Assembly (NCBI GenBank): GCA_013314775.1
Contig: JABUFB010000015.1
Location: 86,652-150,651, forward strand
DNA: 64,000 nt
Direction: 5' to 3'
Origin: Armatimonadota bacterium
Lineage (GTDB): Bacteria; Armatimonadota; Zipacnadia; Zipacnadales; JABUFB01
Positions within the stretch are counted from its first letter, which is position 1. Every line of letters starts with the position of its first letter. The notes beneath the pieces were generated by a model, which ran no database searches, was not told the origin of the DNA, and saw only the letters and a list, made by a program, of their open reading frames with translations. Of the stretch, positions 33,857-42,666 are shown one piece after another. Both the position numbers and the translations under genes were made by a program.

Positions 33857-34750
33857 ATGTTTTCACGAGCGCTGGTCGGAGTGGATTTCTCGGAGCCGTC
33901 GGCGGCGGTTCTGTCATGCCTGCCGCGTCTCGCGCCCGCAGGGCTGCGCGAAATAGTCTTGGGCCATGTGGTTTATGTAGCCAACACCCCGGGCCTGGAG
34001 ACCATGCTGCAGGACTGGGCGAATCCTCAGTTGGCCAGGGAGGCCGAGAAGCTGAAGGCGGCCGGTTTCGCGGTAACAACCGACATCCGCCTGGGTGTGC
34101 CCGCAGTGGTGCTTTCCGAAATGGCGGAAGCCCATGATGTTTCGGTCATCGTAGTTGGCTCCCACGGTCGCAGCGCCCTTGGCCGTGTTCTTCTTGGTAG
34201 CGTATCCTCCGGGGTTATGCACCAGACGCACCGTCCCGTTCTCTTGATTCGGGTACAGATCTGTGAGACGGAGGCCGGCTCCAGCTGTGAGGCGCCGTGC
34301 TCCAACCTGTTCGGCCATATCTTGTTCGCCACGGATTTCTCGTACGGCAGTAAGCACGCGTTCAGCCGGCTCAAGCAGATAGTGGCCGCGACGAAAGCCA
34401 AATGCACCCTTCTGCATGTGCAGGACAAAGCCGTAATGAAGCACCAAATGGCCCGCCTGGATGAGTTCAACGCGACCGACTCGGCCCGTCTTCACGACCT
34501 CAAGAAGGAGCTGGAGGCAGTTGGCGCTGCGGGTGTTGACATCCGCATCGAACTGGGCTCTCCCGCGCGCCTGATCACTGAACACGCCGGCACGGATGAT
34601 CATACTCTGGTCGTCATGAGCACCCGAGGACGCGGTGCTCTGGCCGAGGTCATGGTCGGGAGCATCGCTATGAATGTGGCCAGACTCTCTCCCATCCCGG
34701 TCCTCTTCATCCCGGCACCTGAGCAGCCCCACGCAGGCGGGAGCGACTAA
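33857..34750 (+). CDS. Tandem universal stress protein (two UspA domains)
   Basis: A 297-aa protein with two UspA domains. The ATP-binding signature GSHGRSALGRVLLGSVS closes the first and STRGRGALAEVMVGSIAMN the second; each domain begins with the usual strand (ALVGVDFSE, ILFATDFSYG). Likely a soluble stress protein. ATG follows AGAGGAGGC. It is in the same direction as the arsenic genes but is separated from acr3 by a hairpin. Confidence 0.9.
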   Translation: MFSRALVGVDFSEPSAAVLSCLPRLAPAGLREIVLGHVVYVANTPGLETMLQDWANPQLAREAEKLKAAGFAVTTDIRLGVPAVVLSEMAEAHDVSVIVVGSHGRSALGRVLLGSVSSGVMHQTHRPVLLIRVQICETEAGSSCEAPCSNLFGHILFATDFSYGSKHAFSRLKQIVAATKAKCTLLHVQDKAVMKHQMARLDEFNATDSARLHDLKKELEAVGAAGVDIRIELGSPARLITEHAGTDDHTLVVMSTRGRGALAEVMVGSIAMNVARLSPIPVLFIPAPEQPHAGGSD

Positions 34751-34799
34751 GGTGTCACGCGGCAGGCGCAGTAGTCGGCGGAGGCATCTATGACCCAGC

Positions 34800-34834
34800 C
34801 GATGCGACTCGGACGCAGCGCCCGAGTCGCATCG
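34800..34834 (+). other. Strong hairpin between usp and acr3
   Basis: The arms CGATGCGACTCGG (34800-34812) and CCGAGTCGCATCG (34822-34834) pair perfectly over 13 bp around a 9-base loop. No T-run follows, so it may stabilise or attenuate the transcript rather than end it by the classical mechanism. Confidence 0.7.
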
Positions 34835-34929
34835 AACTTGGACGCATTGCACACTGAGCGCGTCCCTGCCCGGCCGAAAGCGGGACGCACGTGGCGATCG
34901 CAAGCACAATACTGAGAGGTTCTTACGTC

Positions 34930-36009
34930 ATGTCACCCAGCATCGTTCAGCGCCTTTCCTTCCTGGACCGGTACCTCACTCTGTGGATCTTCCTGGCCAT
35001 GGGCTTCGGGGTCGCTCTCGGGTACCTGCTCCCGGACCTGGTGCATGCGGTGAACGCCGCCTCGCAGGTGGGCACCACCTCGATCCCACTCGCAATCGGC
35101 CTGATCCTTATGATGTACCCGCCCCTTGCCAAGGTGAAGTACGAAGAGCTCGGTGGGGTTTTCCGCAATGGTAAGGTCCTCGCCCTGTCTCTCGTCCAGA
35201 ACTGGATCATCGGACCCGTGCTCATGTTCCTGCTGGCGATCGTTTTCCTCCGGGGATACCAGGAATACATGTATGGGCTCATCATGATCGGGCTGGCGCG
35301 CTGCATCGCCATGGTCATAGTCTGGAATGAGCTGGCGGAAGGCGACACCGAGTACTGCGCAGGCCTGGTGGCGTTCAACAGCATCTTCCAGGTCCTCTTC
35401 TTCTCTGTCTACGCGTACGTGTTCATCACAGTACTCCCGCCGCTCTTCGGCATCGAGGGAACCACTGTGTCCGTGACCATGGGCCAGATCGCCCAGAGCG
35501 TCTTCATCTACCTGGGCATCCCATTCCTGGCAGGGCTCATCACCCGGTTTGCGCTCATCAGGGCCAAGGGGCGCGAGTGGTACGAGCATCAGTTCATCCC
35601 GCGCATCAGCCCTGTCACGCTGATCGCCCTCCTGTTCACCATCGTGGTCATGTTCTCTCTCAAGGGCGAAGTCATCGTTGAGCTGCCGCTGGACGTCCTG
35701 CGCATCGCCGTCCCCTTGCTCATCTACTTCGTGGTGATGTTCCTGGTCTCGTTCTTCATGAGCATGAGAATCGGGGCAACTTACGGCCAGACGGTCACAC
35801 TGTCTTTCACCGCTGCCAGCAACAATTTCGAGCTCGCCATCGCCGTGGCGGTGGCGGTCTTCACAATCTCATCCGGCGAGGCCTTCGCCGCCGTCATCGG
35901 GCCCCTGGTGGAAGTGCCGGTACTCATCGGTCTTGTCAACGTGGCCCTGTGGCTGCGGAAACGCTACTTCCCGACCGAGACCCTATCACCAAGTCTGGCC
36001 TGTGAGTAA
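34930..36009 (+). CDS. acr3: Acr3-family arsenite efflux permease
   Basis: A 359-aa membrane protein with about ten helices. [19 protein letters not shown] (with C125, the conserved cysteine of ACR3) and [19 protein letters not shown] are diagnostic, as is [19 protein letters not shown] near the end. It exports As(III) from the cytosol. ATG at 34930 follows GAGAGG. Confidence 0.95.
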   Translation: MSPSIVQRLSFLDRYLTLWIFLAMGFGVALGYLLPDLVHAVNAASQVGTTSIPLAIGLILMMYPPLAKVKYEELGGVFRNGKVLALSLVQNWIIGPVLMFLLAIVFLRGYQEYMYGLIMIGLARCIAMVIVWNELAEGDTEYCAGLVAFNSIFQVLFFSVYAYVFITVLPPLFGIEGTTVSVTMGQIAQSVFIYLGIPFLAGLITRFALIRAKGREWYEHQFIPRISPVTLIALLFTIVVMFSLKGEVIVELPLDVLRIAVPLLIYFVVMFLVSFFMSMRIGATYGQTVTLSFTAASNNFELAIAVAVAVFTISSGEAFAAVIGPLVEVPVLIGLVNVALWLRKRYFPTETLSPSLACE

Positions 36010-36019
36010 GGAGACAGCC

Positions 36020-36832
36020 ATGGACGACATCAAGCAAGTTGTGCGCGACAACTACGGGGAGATCGCTCGGCGGAATGCGGAGGGCCGCCGCGAGGGCATC
36101 GTGACGCGCTCCGACGCGGTTGCCATCGGCTACGACGAGACTGATCTCACGAGCGTACCGGAAGGCGCTAATATGGGGCTCGGCTGCGGGAACCCGACCG
36201 CAATCGCGGGTCTCAAGCCAGGCGAGACCGTGCTCGACCTCGGTTCCGGCGGAGGATTCGACTGCTTCCTTGCCGCGAATGCAGTCGGGCCCGAAGGCCG
36301 AGTCATCGGCGTGGACATGACAGAGGCGATGATTTGCGCCGCCCGTGCCAACGCCGAGAAGGGCGGCTACCACAACGTAGAGTTCCGCCTGGGCGAGATT
36401 GAGGCTCTGCCGGTGGACAGCAGCTCGGTGGATGTCATCATCAGCAACTGCGTCATCAACCTCGTGCCTGACAAGGCCGCGGCTTTCGCCGAGGCCTTCC
36501 GGGTGCTGAAGCCCGGCGGGAGGCTCCACGTGTCCGACATCGTGCTGGGAGGTGACGCGCCGCAGGAGATACTCGAAAGCGTTGCCGCCTACGTTAACTG
36601 CGTGGCCGGAGCCGTCAGCCGCGAGGAGTACCTGAGCAGGATGGCGGAAGCGGGGTTCGTTGACATCACCGTCGAGTGTGAGAAGGATGCCGCCAATTTG
36701 CTCAACGGCTGCTGTTCCACCGATGACGGCGAGGGCTGCTGCTGTTCTTCGTGCGATGCCCTGCCCGAAGCGCCCGAGGGGCTTGTGATATCGATTACGG
36801 TGAGCGCAACGAAACCGACTGGAAGTGAGTGA
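36020..36832 (+). CDS. arsM: Arsenite S-adenosylmethionine methyltransferase
   Basis: A 270-aa Ars[21 protein letters not shown] is the SAM site and also holds C82, the partner of the first arsenite-binding Cys; C144 (ISNCVINL) and C194 (YVNCVAGAV) complete the three-Cys As(III) site. The C-terminal region has a Cys-rich stretch ([17 protein letters not shown]), common in bacterial ArsM. It makes methylated arsenicals. ATG follows AAGGAGA, 10 bases after acr3. The ArsP-like permease 12 kb upstream could export trivalent methyl-arsenic products; inference. Confidence 0.95.
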   Translation: MDDIKQVVRDNYGEIARRNAEGRREGIVTRSDAVAIGYDETDLTSVPEGANMGLGCGNPTAIAGLKPGETVLDLGSGGGFDCFLAANAVGPEGRVIGVDMTEAMICAARANAEKGGYHNVEFRLGEIEALPVDSSSVDVIISNCVINLVPDKAAAFAEAFRVLKPGGRLHVSDIVLGGDAPQEILESVAAYVNCVAGAVSREEYLSRMAEAGFVDITVECEKDAANLLNGCCSTDDGEGCCCSSCDALPEAPEGLVISITVSATKPTGSE

Positions 36833-36838
36833 TTCCGC

Positions 36839-37273
36839 GTGGCGCAACTGAAAGTGCTCTTCCTTTGCACCGGCAATTCCTGCCGCAGCCAGATGGCCGA
36901 AGGTTGGGCCCGGGCGCTCAAGGGCGACGTGATCGAGCCCTACTCGGCGGGTATTGAGACCCACGGGATGAACCCCAACGCAATCAAGGTGATGGCTGAA
37001 GCGGGGGTGGACATCTCCGGACAGCGATCGAAGCACGTGGACGAGCTTGACGGGATCGAGTTTGACTATGTGGTTACCGTATGCGACAACGCCCACGAGT
37101 CCTGCCCCCTGTTTCCAGGAAAGACGAAAGTGGTCCACAAGGGGTTCGACGATCCTCCGCGGCTGGCCAGAGACGCAGCCACTGAGGAGGAGGCCCTCGG
37201 CCACTACCGCCGGGTGAGGGACGAGATCCGGGAGTTCGTGGAGACCTTGCCGGACGCACTTGATGGTCCGTAG
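36839..37273 (+). CDS. arsC: Thioredoxin-linked arsenate reductase (LMW-PTP fold)
   Basis: A 144-aa ArsC. CTGNSCRSQMAEG (C10, C15) is the phosphatase-type P-loop, and TVCDNAHESCP holds C82 and C89, the disulfide-relay pair. It reduces arsenate to arsenite for Acr3/ArsM. The start is GTG at 36839, six bases after arsM. Confidence 0.95.
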   Translation: MAQLKVLFLCTGNSCRSQMAEGWARALKGDVIEPYSAGIETHGMNPNAIKVMAEAGVDISGQRSKHVDELDGIEFDYVVTVCDNAHESCPLFPGKTKVVHKGFDDPPRLARDAATEEEALGHYRRVRDEIREFVETLPDALDGP

Positions 37274-37340
37274 GGTCCAGCGGCCCTGGATCCGGCGAGG
37301 CATGGTATCGGCCCTGCAAGCCACCAGATGACGATTATTC

Positions 37341-37402
37341 CGGGACTGCTTCCGGCAGAAGCAGTCCCGCGATTGCTGCCCGGTGCCGGGCCATCCGGCA
37401 CC
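37341..37402 (+). terminator. Two consecutive strong hairpins ending the arsenic cassette
   Basis: First: CGGGACTGCTTC (37341-37352) and GAAGCAGTCCCG (37358-37369), 12 perfect pairs, 5-base loop. Second: GGTGCCGG (37382-37389) and CCGGCACC (37395-37402). No T-run; probable factor-dependent or structural end of the arsC transcript. Confidence 0.6.
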
Positions 37403-37619
37403 AGATCACCTTCCCGCAATGGCCGAACAAGTGGCAGGGACGGTATTTTGAGACACTGCGAGTAGGTGGGAGAGAACACCGAGGAGACTTTCACATTCTG
37501 CCGCGTGCTGCGAAAGTTTCAAAACAGGCCGTGCTGGGGCGGCAGAAACAGGGGCTCAAGCGGCGGACGCAGATTGTGCGGAAGTCTGCCACAAGTCCAG
37601 CTGGAAGTCTCGACAGGCT

Positions 37620-37780
37620 TCTTTGCCGCGACGCCTGCTCCACCATTGCCTTCTCCCGATCTTGGTCTTCGTCCGGCAACGCCTTCAGTGACCACAGGTC
37701 GCGGCAGCCCACGATCCGGTGGAAGTTCTTTTCCGTCTCAAAGAGCGCCGTTGCGGTCCAGCGCAGAAGGACAATCACGG
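37620..37780 (-). mobile_element. C-terminal fragment of an IS256-like (mutator) transposase
   Basis: The minus strand reads LLRWTATALFETEKNFHRIV and GCRDLWSLKALPDEDQDREK, resembling the C-terminal segment (AEKxFRRIxGYRDLWxLxA) of mutator-type transposases. The rest of the element is absent. It occupies the 600-base gap between the arsenic cassette and the sensory island. IS family is a pattern judgement. Confidence 0.55.
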
Positions 37781-37891
37781 GGCGAGAGCGAACTGACGTC
37801 CAGGCTACGGCCGGTCCGACGCCGTGGGTAATCTGGACGCGTCCGCCCCACACCGTTTCGGCTGTGCACGGATCGGGAGGTCAGAAAACCG

Positions 37892-39610
37892 ATGCGGCGC
37901 CGTCTCGCTCGACTCGTTGCCGGCAGCAACCTGACGGCCATGATCTGCTTCACGTACCTCTGCATGAGCATTGCCTGGGTGTACCTGGCAGAGTTGATCA
38001 CACAAGTTTACATCGCCCCAGAGACCAGGGCGCGCTTTGCACATGCAAGCGGCATCCTCTTCGCCGTCGTGTCGACTCTGGCGATATTCCTCCTGTACGG
38101 AAGGTCCGAAAGACGCCTAAGGGCTCAGGAAGCACACTATCGCACCATTGTGGAGACCACCCGAGATGGCATTTGGCTTCTGAACCTGGACGGGATCACC
38201 ACCTATGCGAACCACAGACTGGCCGAGATGCTGGGTTATGGCAGAGAAGACCTGATCGGCGAACCCATCAGTCGTTTCGTAGATCTGCAGAATGCTCCAG
38301 ACCTCGTCAATTGCCTGCGAGCTGTCCCCGGCGAGTGCGTGGAAAGCTCACAGATCGAGCTGCAGCGTGCGGATGGCACCTCCTGCTGGGCAATCTTCAG
38401 TGCCGCTCCTCTTCTTGATGGGGACGGCCGAGCAGCGGGCACAATCGGCGTCGTTACAGACGTCACCGATCACAGGCGCGCCGAGAGTGCCCAACGGCTG
38501 GCGGCGGTGGGGCAGCTCGCGGCAGGCGTTTCCCACGAGTTCAACAACATTCTGGCCGGGATGCTCATGCAAGCAGAACTCCTGGCGATGCGAGACCAGT
38601 CAGGAGCCTCGGCGCGACTGGTGGAAACAGTCAGAACCGGCGCCGAGCGGGGCGGGGTGCTGTGCAAACAACTCATGACTTTCGCGCAGCCGACGAGCGC
38701 GCGGAAGGAGGAGGTTGTCGTCGAGCAAGTGATAGAGGCCGCCTTGCGGCTCACGTCCCCGCAACTGCGAGGAACGGATATCCGCGTTGAGAGGCAGTTC
38801 GCAGCAGATCCAAAGGTGGTCCACGGAGACCCCACACAACTCGAGCAGGTGTTTGCCGAGTTATTCATCAATGCGGCGCACGCCATGCCTCGGGGCGGAG
38901 TCCTGACCATCTCTACTCTAGCCAAGGATGGTCCCCAGGGGGTCCCGTGGCTGGAGGTGGCCGTGCATGACACCGGTGAGGGAATGACCCCGGACCAGGT
39001 GTCTCGCGTTTTCGAGCCTTTCTTCACCACCAAAGGGCGCCTGGGCGAAAGCGAGGTTGCGGGCTCAGGTCTGGGGTTGTCCGCCGCCCATGGCATCGTG
39101 ACCGCACACGGAGGGCGGTTACACGTCAAGAGCACCCCGCGCAAGGGCTCCACCTTCACCGTTGAGCTGCCTTGCGCTGTGGCGAAGCAGACCGAGCCGG
39201 CGCCGATGCCCTTCAAACCGGAGCGGCTGTCTGGCAAGGGATGTCGGGTGCTGGTCGCCGACGATGAAGAGGAAGTGCGCAGTTCTCTCGAGCAGATTCT
39301 CACTATCGCGGGCTATGCCGTCACAACCGCCTGCGACGCGAAGGACGCACTGCGGGAATTGGAGCTCGGCGAGTTTGACATCGTGGTCACCGACCTTTTG
39401 ATGCCCGGCGGCGGAGGTCGGGCGGTGCTGACCTACGTCGCGGAGCACGCCCCGGGTATTCCAGTCGTGCTGATCACCGGGAAGCTGCACGCACAAGAGG
39501 CCCAGCAGCTCGGCGAAATAGGTGCGCGTGCCTGCCTGCAGAAACCCTTCCAATTCGACGAATTGCTCCGTGTCATCGGGCAAGCTATCCCGGAAGACAC
39601 TCTCTCCTGA
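37892..39610 (+). CDS. Hybrid sensor histidine kinase (2 TM, PAS, HisKA, HATPase, REC)
   Basis: A 572-aa membrane kinase. Two TM helices (about 13-38, 50-70), a PAS domain (80-195), HisKA with H215 in VSHEFNNI, HATPase with a canonical ENDxG-type block (DTGEGMTPDQVSRVFEPFFTTKG) and GSGLGLSAAHGIV, then a receiver with D501 (VVTDLLMPGG). The sensor region is short, so stimulus is unknown. ATG at 37892 follows GGGAGG. Confidence 0.9.
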   Translation: MRRRLARLVAGSNLTAMICFTYLCMSIAWVYLAELITQVYIAPETRARFAHASGILFAVVSTLAIFLLYGRSERRLRAQEAHYRTIVETTRDGIWLLNLDGITTYANHRLAEMLGYGREDLIGEPISRFVDLQNAPDLVNCLRAVPGECVESSQIELQRADGTSCWAIFSAAPLLDGDGRAAGTIGVVTDVTDHRRAESAQRLAAVGQLAAGVSHEFNNILAGMLMQAELLAMRDQSGASARLVETVRTGAERGGVLCKQLMTFAQPTSARKEEVVVEQVIEAALRLTSPQLRGTDIRVERQFAADPKVVHGDPTQLEQVFAELFINAAHAMPRGGVLTISTLAKDGPQGVPWLEVAVHDTGEGMTPDQVSRVFEPFFTTKGRLGESEVAGSGLGLSAAHGIVTAHGGRLHVKSTPRKGSTFTVELPCAVAKQTEPAPMPFKPERLSGKGCRVLVADDEEEVRSSLEQILTIAGYAVTTACDAKDALRELELGEFDIVVTDLLMPGGGGRAVLTYVAEHAPGIPVVLITGKLHAQEAQQLGEIGARACLQKPFQFDELLRVIGQAIPEDTLS

Positions 39611-39857
39611 CCGTTCCTCAACACAGAAAACCCCACGCCACGCAGGACTGAATCTCCCTCCCCCCAGTCTTCAGGATGTCCCCTCGGTCGCCGGTCGGCG
39701 CTAGCACATCTCTGAATCAGGAGAACCGGAACCCCAAATGAGGGAAATCCCGATTCCAGTCCAGGTTGCGGTCATCCACAATGGACGGTGCCAGTAGGAG
39801 ATCTGAGTAGCGAAAGGCATCCGTCAGATCTCAGCGACCTGCCAAGGGTGATGCAAC
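39611..39857 (+). other. Intergenic region
   Basis: 247 bases with no gene; the ribosome binding region of the next gene is weak (AAGGGTGATG). Confidence 0.4.
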
Positions 39858-40259
39858 GTGAAAGCCAAGGTGCTCGTCGTTGAGGACAACCCCGTCATCG
39901 CGCGCCTGTGGTCGAACCGTCTCTCCAAGGAGGGGTACACCGTCGAAGTGGCCGAGAACGGGCGCCTTGCTCGGGCCGCCGTGACTAAAGACCGTCCCGA
40001 TGCGGTGCTTCTCGACATCATGCTCCCCGACATGGACGGCCTGTCCTTGTGTAGGGAGTGGAAGTCGGAGAGCGGGTTCCCCGAGATGGTCGTGATCTGC
40101 GTGTCGGCCTTCAGCGCGAGAAGCGATCGGGACGCCGCGCTGGCAGCCGGAGCGGACTCGTACGTCGCCAAGACGCCCGCTGCGGCCCAGCAACTGGTGA
40201 AGGAACTGAGCCTTCACCTGGCGGAGCGCATGCCCCAGCACGTCCAGGTCGGGGGGTGA
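39858..40259 (+). CDS. Single-domain response regulator
   Basis: A 133-aa CheY-like receiver: VLVVEDNPVIARLW, VLLDIMLPDMDGLSL (phosphorylated Asp), CVSAFSARS and VAKTPAAAQQL (Lys). GTG start at 39858. Its stop overlaps the GTG of the PilB-like gene (GTGA), which couples the two. Confidence 0.9.
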   Translation: MKAKVLVVEDNPVIARLWSNRLSKEGYTVEVAENGRLARAAVTKDRPDAVLLDIMLPDMDGLSLCREWKSESGFPEMVVICVSAFSARSDRDAALAAGADSYVAKTPAAAQQLVKELSLHLAERMPQHVQVGG

Positions 40260-41977
40260 TCCCTTTGGCCCAAATGAACGAGAGAGTCACGCTGCTGCAG
40301 ACGTTCATTGATGCGGGTGTTGTCACGCCGGAAGTGGCGCGCCAGGCTCTCGAGGAGAGCCGGAAGACGGGCCAGGGAATCATCGAGCTGCTGGTGAAAG
40401 CGGGTGCCCTCGACGAGGAGGATGCGCTGCAGCTCTCGGAGTTGCAGTCGGGAGCGCCCTATGTGCAACTGTCTAATGCCGCCATCGATCCCGAGGCCAT
40501 CGCGCTCCTGCCGGAGAGCTTTTCGCGCAAGAACCACGTCGTCGCCATCGGAAAGCGCGACGGAGAAGTCACTGTCGCGATGGCCGACCCGCTCAATGTG
40601 ATGCTCGTGGACGAGATCGCTCGAATCACAGGCAAGCGGGTGCAGCGCGTCCTGTCCAGAGAAGACGAGATCGCGCAGGTTCTGGATAAACACCAGACTG
40701 TGGAAGGGTCTCTTGAGGCGGCTGCCAAGCGGGTCGACGAGCGCCTGGCTGAGCTTGGGGAGACCCAGGCCGATAAGTCCGAAGTCATCGAGGACCTTGC
40801 CGAGGACGCTCCGGTTGTGGCGTTTGTCAACAGTTTGCTTGAGCGTTCCATCACCCAGCGAGCCAGCGACATCCACCTCGAGCCCGGTGAGAAGCAAGGG
40901 GTTGTCCGCTGCAGGATCGACGGCGTCCTGCAAGACTTGCTCGACATCTCCATGGCAGCATACCCGGCGGTGCTTTCACGGCTAAAGATCGTAAGCGGCA
41001 TGGACATCTCAGAGCGCCGCAAGCCCCAGGATGGACGCTTCAGCACTGTAATCGACGGCCGCAGCATCGACTTTCGGGCCTCCGTCCTGCCAACGGTGCT
41101 CGGCGAAAAGATGGTCCTGCGGATTCTGGACGCCGCTAAGTCTCGCGTAGCTTTGAGCGACCTCGGGCTGTCTGACTCTGAGTTTGAGCGCCTTGAATGG
41201 GCGATCAAGCGCCCTCACGGACTGTTCATTGTCACAGGCCCCACCGGGAGCGGCAAGACCACTACTCTCTATGCCGTGCTTCAGCATCTCAATGATACGA
41301 CCCAGAATATCGTGACCTGCGAGGATCCGGTGGAGTACTGTCTTGAGCGGATCAACCAGGTTCAGCTGAACCAGAAGGCGGGCCTGACTTTTGCCGCATT
41401 CCTGCGCTCGGTGCTCCGGCAAGACCCCGACGTGATCATGGTGGGCGAAATGCGCGATACCGAGACCATGGAACTGGGCATTCGCGCAGCCCTCACCGGC
41501 CACATGGTCCTCACCACCCTGCACACCAATGACGCTCCGGGTGCGGTCTCTCGCCTCCTGGACATGGGGGCAGAACCCTACCTGGTGGCGTCGGCGCTGG
41601 TCGGTGTGGTTGCCCAGCGCCTGGTGCGCCGCATCTGTGAGCATTGCGATGAGACTTACATTGCATCGGAGACGGAGCTGAAGAGAACCTTCCCCGAGCT
41701 GGCAGGACAGGAGCCCTTCATTGCACACCGGGGCAGCGGATGTCGGTTCTGTCGCGAGACTGGTTATTCCGGACGCTTACCCGTCTTCGAACTTTTCATA
41801 CCATCCGACGCAGCCAGAACTCTCATCGGCAGCAGGGCGACTGCATCCGAGCTGGCCGCTCAGGCAGTCAGCGAGGGCATGACATCACTCCGTGAAGCCG
41901 CTCTGCGACGAGTGCGCGCTGGTGAGACAACTCTCGAGGAGGCTGCGCGCATTACCACGAGTACCCTTGCGACATAG
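40256..41977 (+). CDS. PilB/GspE-type secretion or type IV pilus assembly ATPase
   Basis: A 573-aa ATPase. An N-terminal MshEN-like domain (GVVTPEVARQALEESRKTGQ, then DEEDALQLSELQSGAPYVQL), central ATPase with Walker A GPTGSGKTTT from residue 328, Asp box and His box (DIHLEPGEKQG), Walker B-like RQDPDVIMVGEMRD, and a zinc motif CEHCDE/CRFC. It drives pseudopilus/pilus assembly and fits the pseudopilins elsewhere in the window. The GTG at 40256 overlaps the receiver gene; an ATG at 40274 is an alternative. Confidence 0.92.
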   Translation: MIPLAQMNERVTLLQTFIDAGVVTPEVARQALEESRKTGQGIIELLVKAGALDEEDALQLSELQSGAPYVQLSNAAIDPEAIALLPESFSRKNHVVAIGKRDGEVTVAMADPLNVMLVDEIARITGKRVQRVLSREDEIAQVLDKHQTVEGSLEAAAKRVDERLAELGETQADKSEVIEDLAEDAPVVAFVNSLLERSITQRASDIHLEPGEKQGVVRCRIDGVLQDLLDISMAAYPAVLSRLKIVSGMDISERRKPQDGRFSTVIDGRSIDFRASVLPTVLGEKMVLRILDAAKSRVALSDLGLSDSEFERLEWAIKRPHGLFIVTGPTGSGKTTTLYAVLQHLNDTTQNIVTCEDPVEYCLERINQVQLNQKAGLTFAAFLRSVLRQDPDVIMVGEMRDTETMELGIRAALTGHMVLTTLHTNDAPGAVSRLLDMGAEPYLVASALVGVVAQRLVRRICEHCDETYIASETELKRTFPELAGQEPFIAHRGSGCRFCRETGYSGRLPVFELFIPSDAARTLIGSRATASELAAQAVSEGMTSLREAALRRVRAGETTLEEAARITTSTLAT

Positions 41978-42030
41978 CAAGTCCGCCCAAGAAGCAGGGC
42001 GAGAACTCGCCGTGCGGGGAGGTCGTAGCC

Positions 42031-42666
42031 GTGCAATGCCTCGTCGTCGACGACGATCCGGTTGTGCTTTCTATGGTTCGCAAGTGCCTGCAGCGCGCAG
42101 GGCACGAGCCGCTGTGTGCGGCCGAAGGGGTTGAAGCAGGCGATATCTGGGAACGTCACAGGCCGGGGTTGGTGGTTACCGACTGGGTCATGCCCCGAAT
42201 GGACGGTGCTCAGCTGTGCCGGTATATCCGAAGCCGCGAGGGTGAAGCTCATACCTATATCATCATGTTGACGGCTTGCGACGGCCAGGACGAAACCAAC
42301 CGCGCCCTGGCCATGGGGATCGATGACTACGTCACCAAACCGTTCTGCCTTGAGGAACTGACGTTGAGGGTGAATATCGGCGTCCGGACCATCGAGTTGC
42401 GCCAGGCGTTGGCCCGCAGAATCGCCGAACTCGAACGAGCCTTGGCGCGTGTGGAGACGCTGGAAGGGCTGCTGCCGGTCTGCTCGTACTGCAAGAGAAT
42501 CCGTGATCACGACGGGCAATGGCACGACCTGCACGCATACATGGAGAAATACTCTCACACACAGTTCAGCCACGGCTATTGCAGCGACTGCATGGAACGA
42601 CATGTCAGACCCCAGATGGCCCAGCTGCTAGCTAAAGCTGAGCCGGAGGCGCGAGATGAAGCCTAG
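42031..42666 (+). CDS. Response regulator with coiled coil and Cys/His motif
   Basis: A 211-aa protein. Receiver (QCLVVDDDPVVLS, VVTDWVMPRMDG, YVTKPFCLEEL), then a coiled coil (LARRIAELERALARVETLEG) and a C-terminal motif (VCSYCKRIRDHDGQWHDLHA, SHGYCSDCMERH) with two CxxC pairs, found in many receiver proteins of this kind. GTG at 42031. Overlaps the next gene by 11 bases. Confidence 0.88.
   Translation: MQCLVVDDDPVVLSMVRKCLQRAGHEPLCAAEGVEAGDIWERHRPGLVVTDWVMPRMDGAQLCRYIRSREGEAHTYIIMLTACDGQDETNRALAMGIDDYVTKPFCLEELTLRVNIGVRTIELRQALARRIAELERALARVETLEGLLPVCSYCKRIRDHDGQWHDLHAYMEKYSHTQFSHGYCSDCMERHVRPQMAQLLAKAEPEARDEA

Noticed and set aside
35936..37324. 462-aa minus-strand open frame over arsM and arsC
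   Set aside because: Antisense to two genes with complete active-site motifs.
37531..38418. 295-aa plus-strand open frame before the first kinase
   Set aside because: Out of frame with the kinase, overlaps it by 500 bases, and the upstream part is explained better by the minus-strand transposase fragment.
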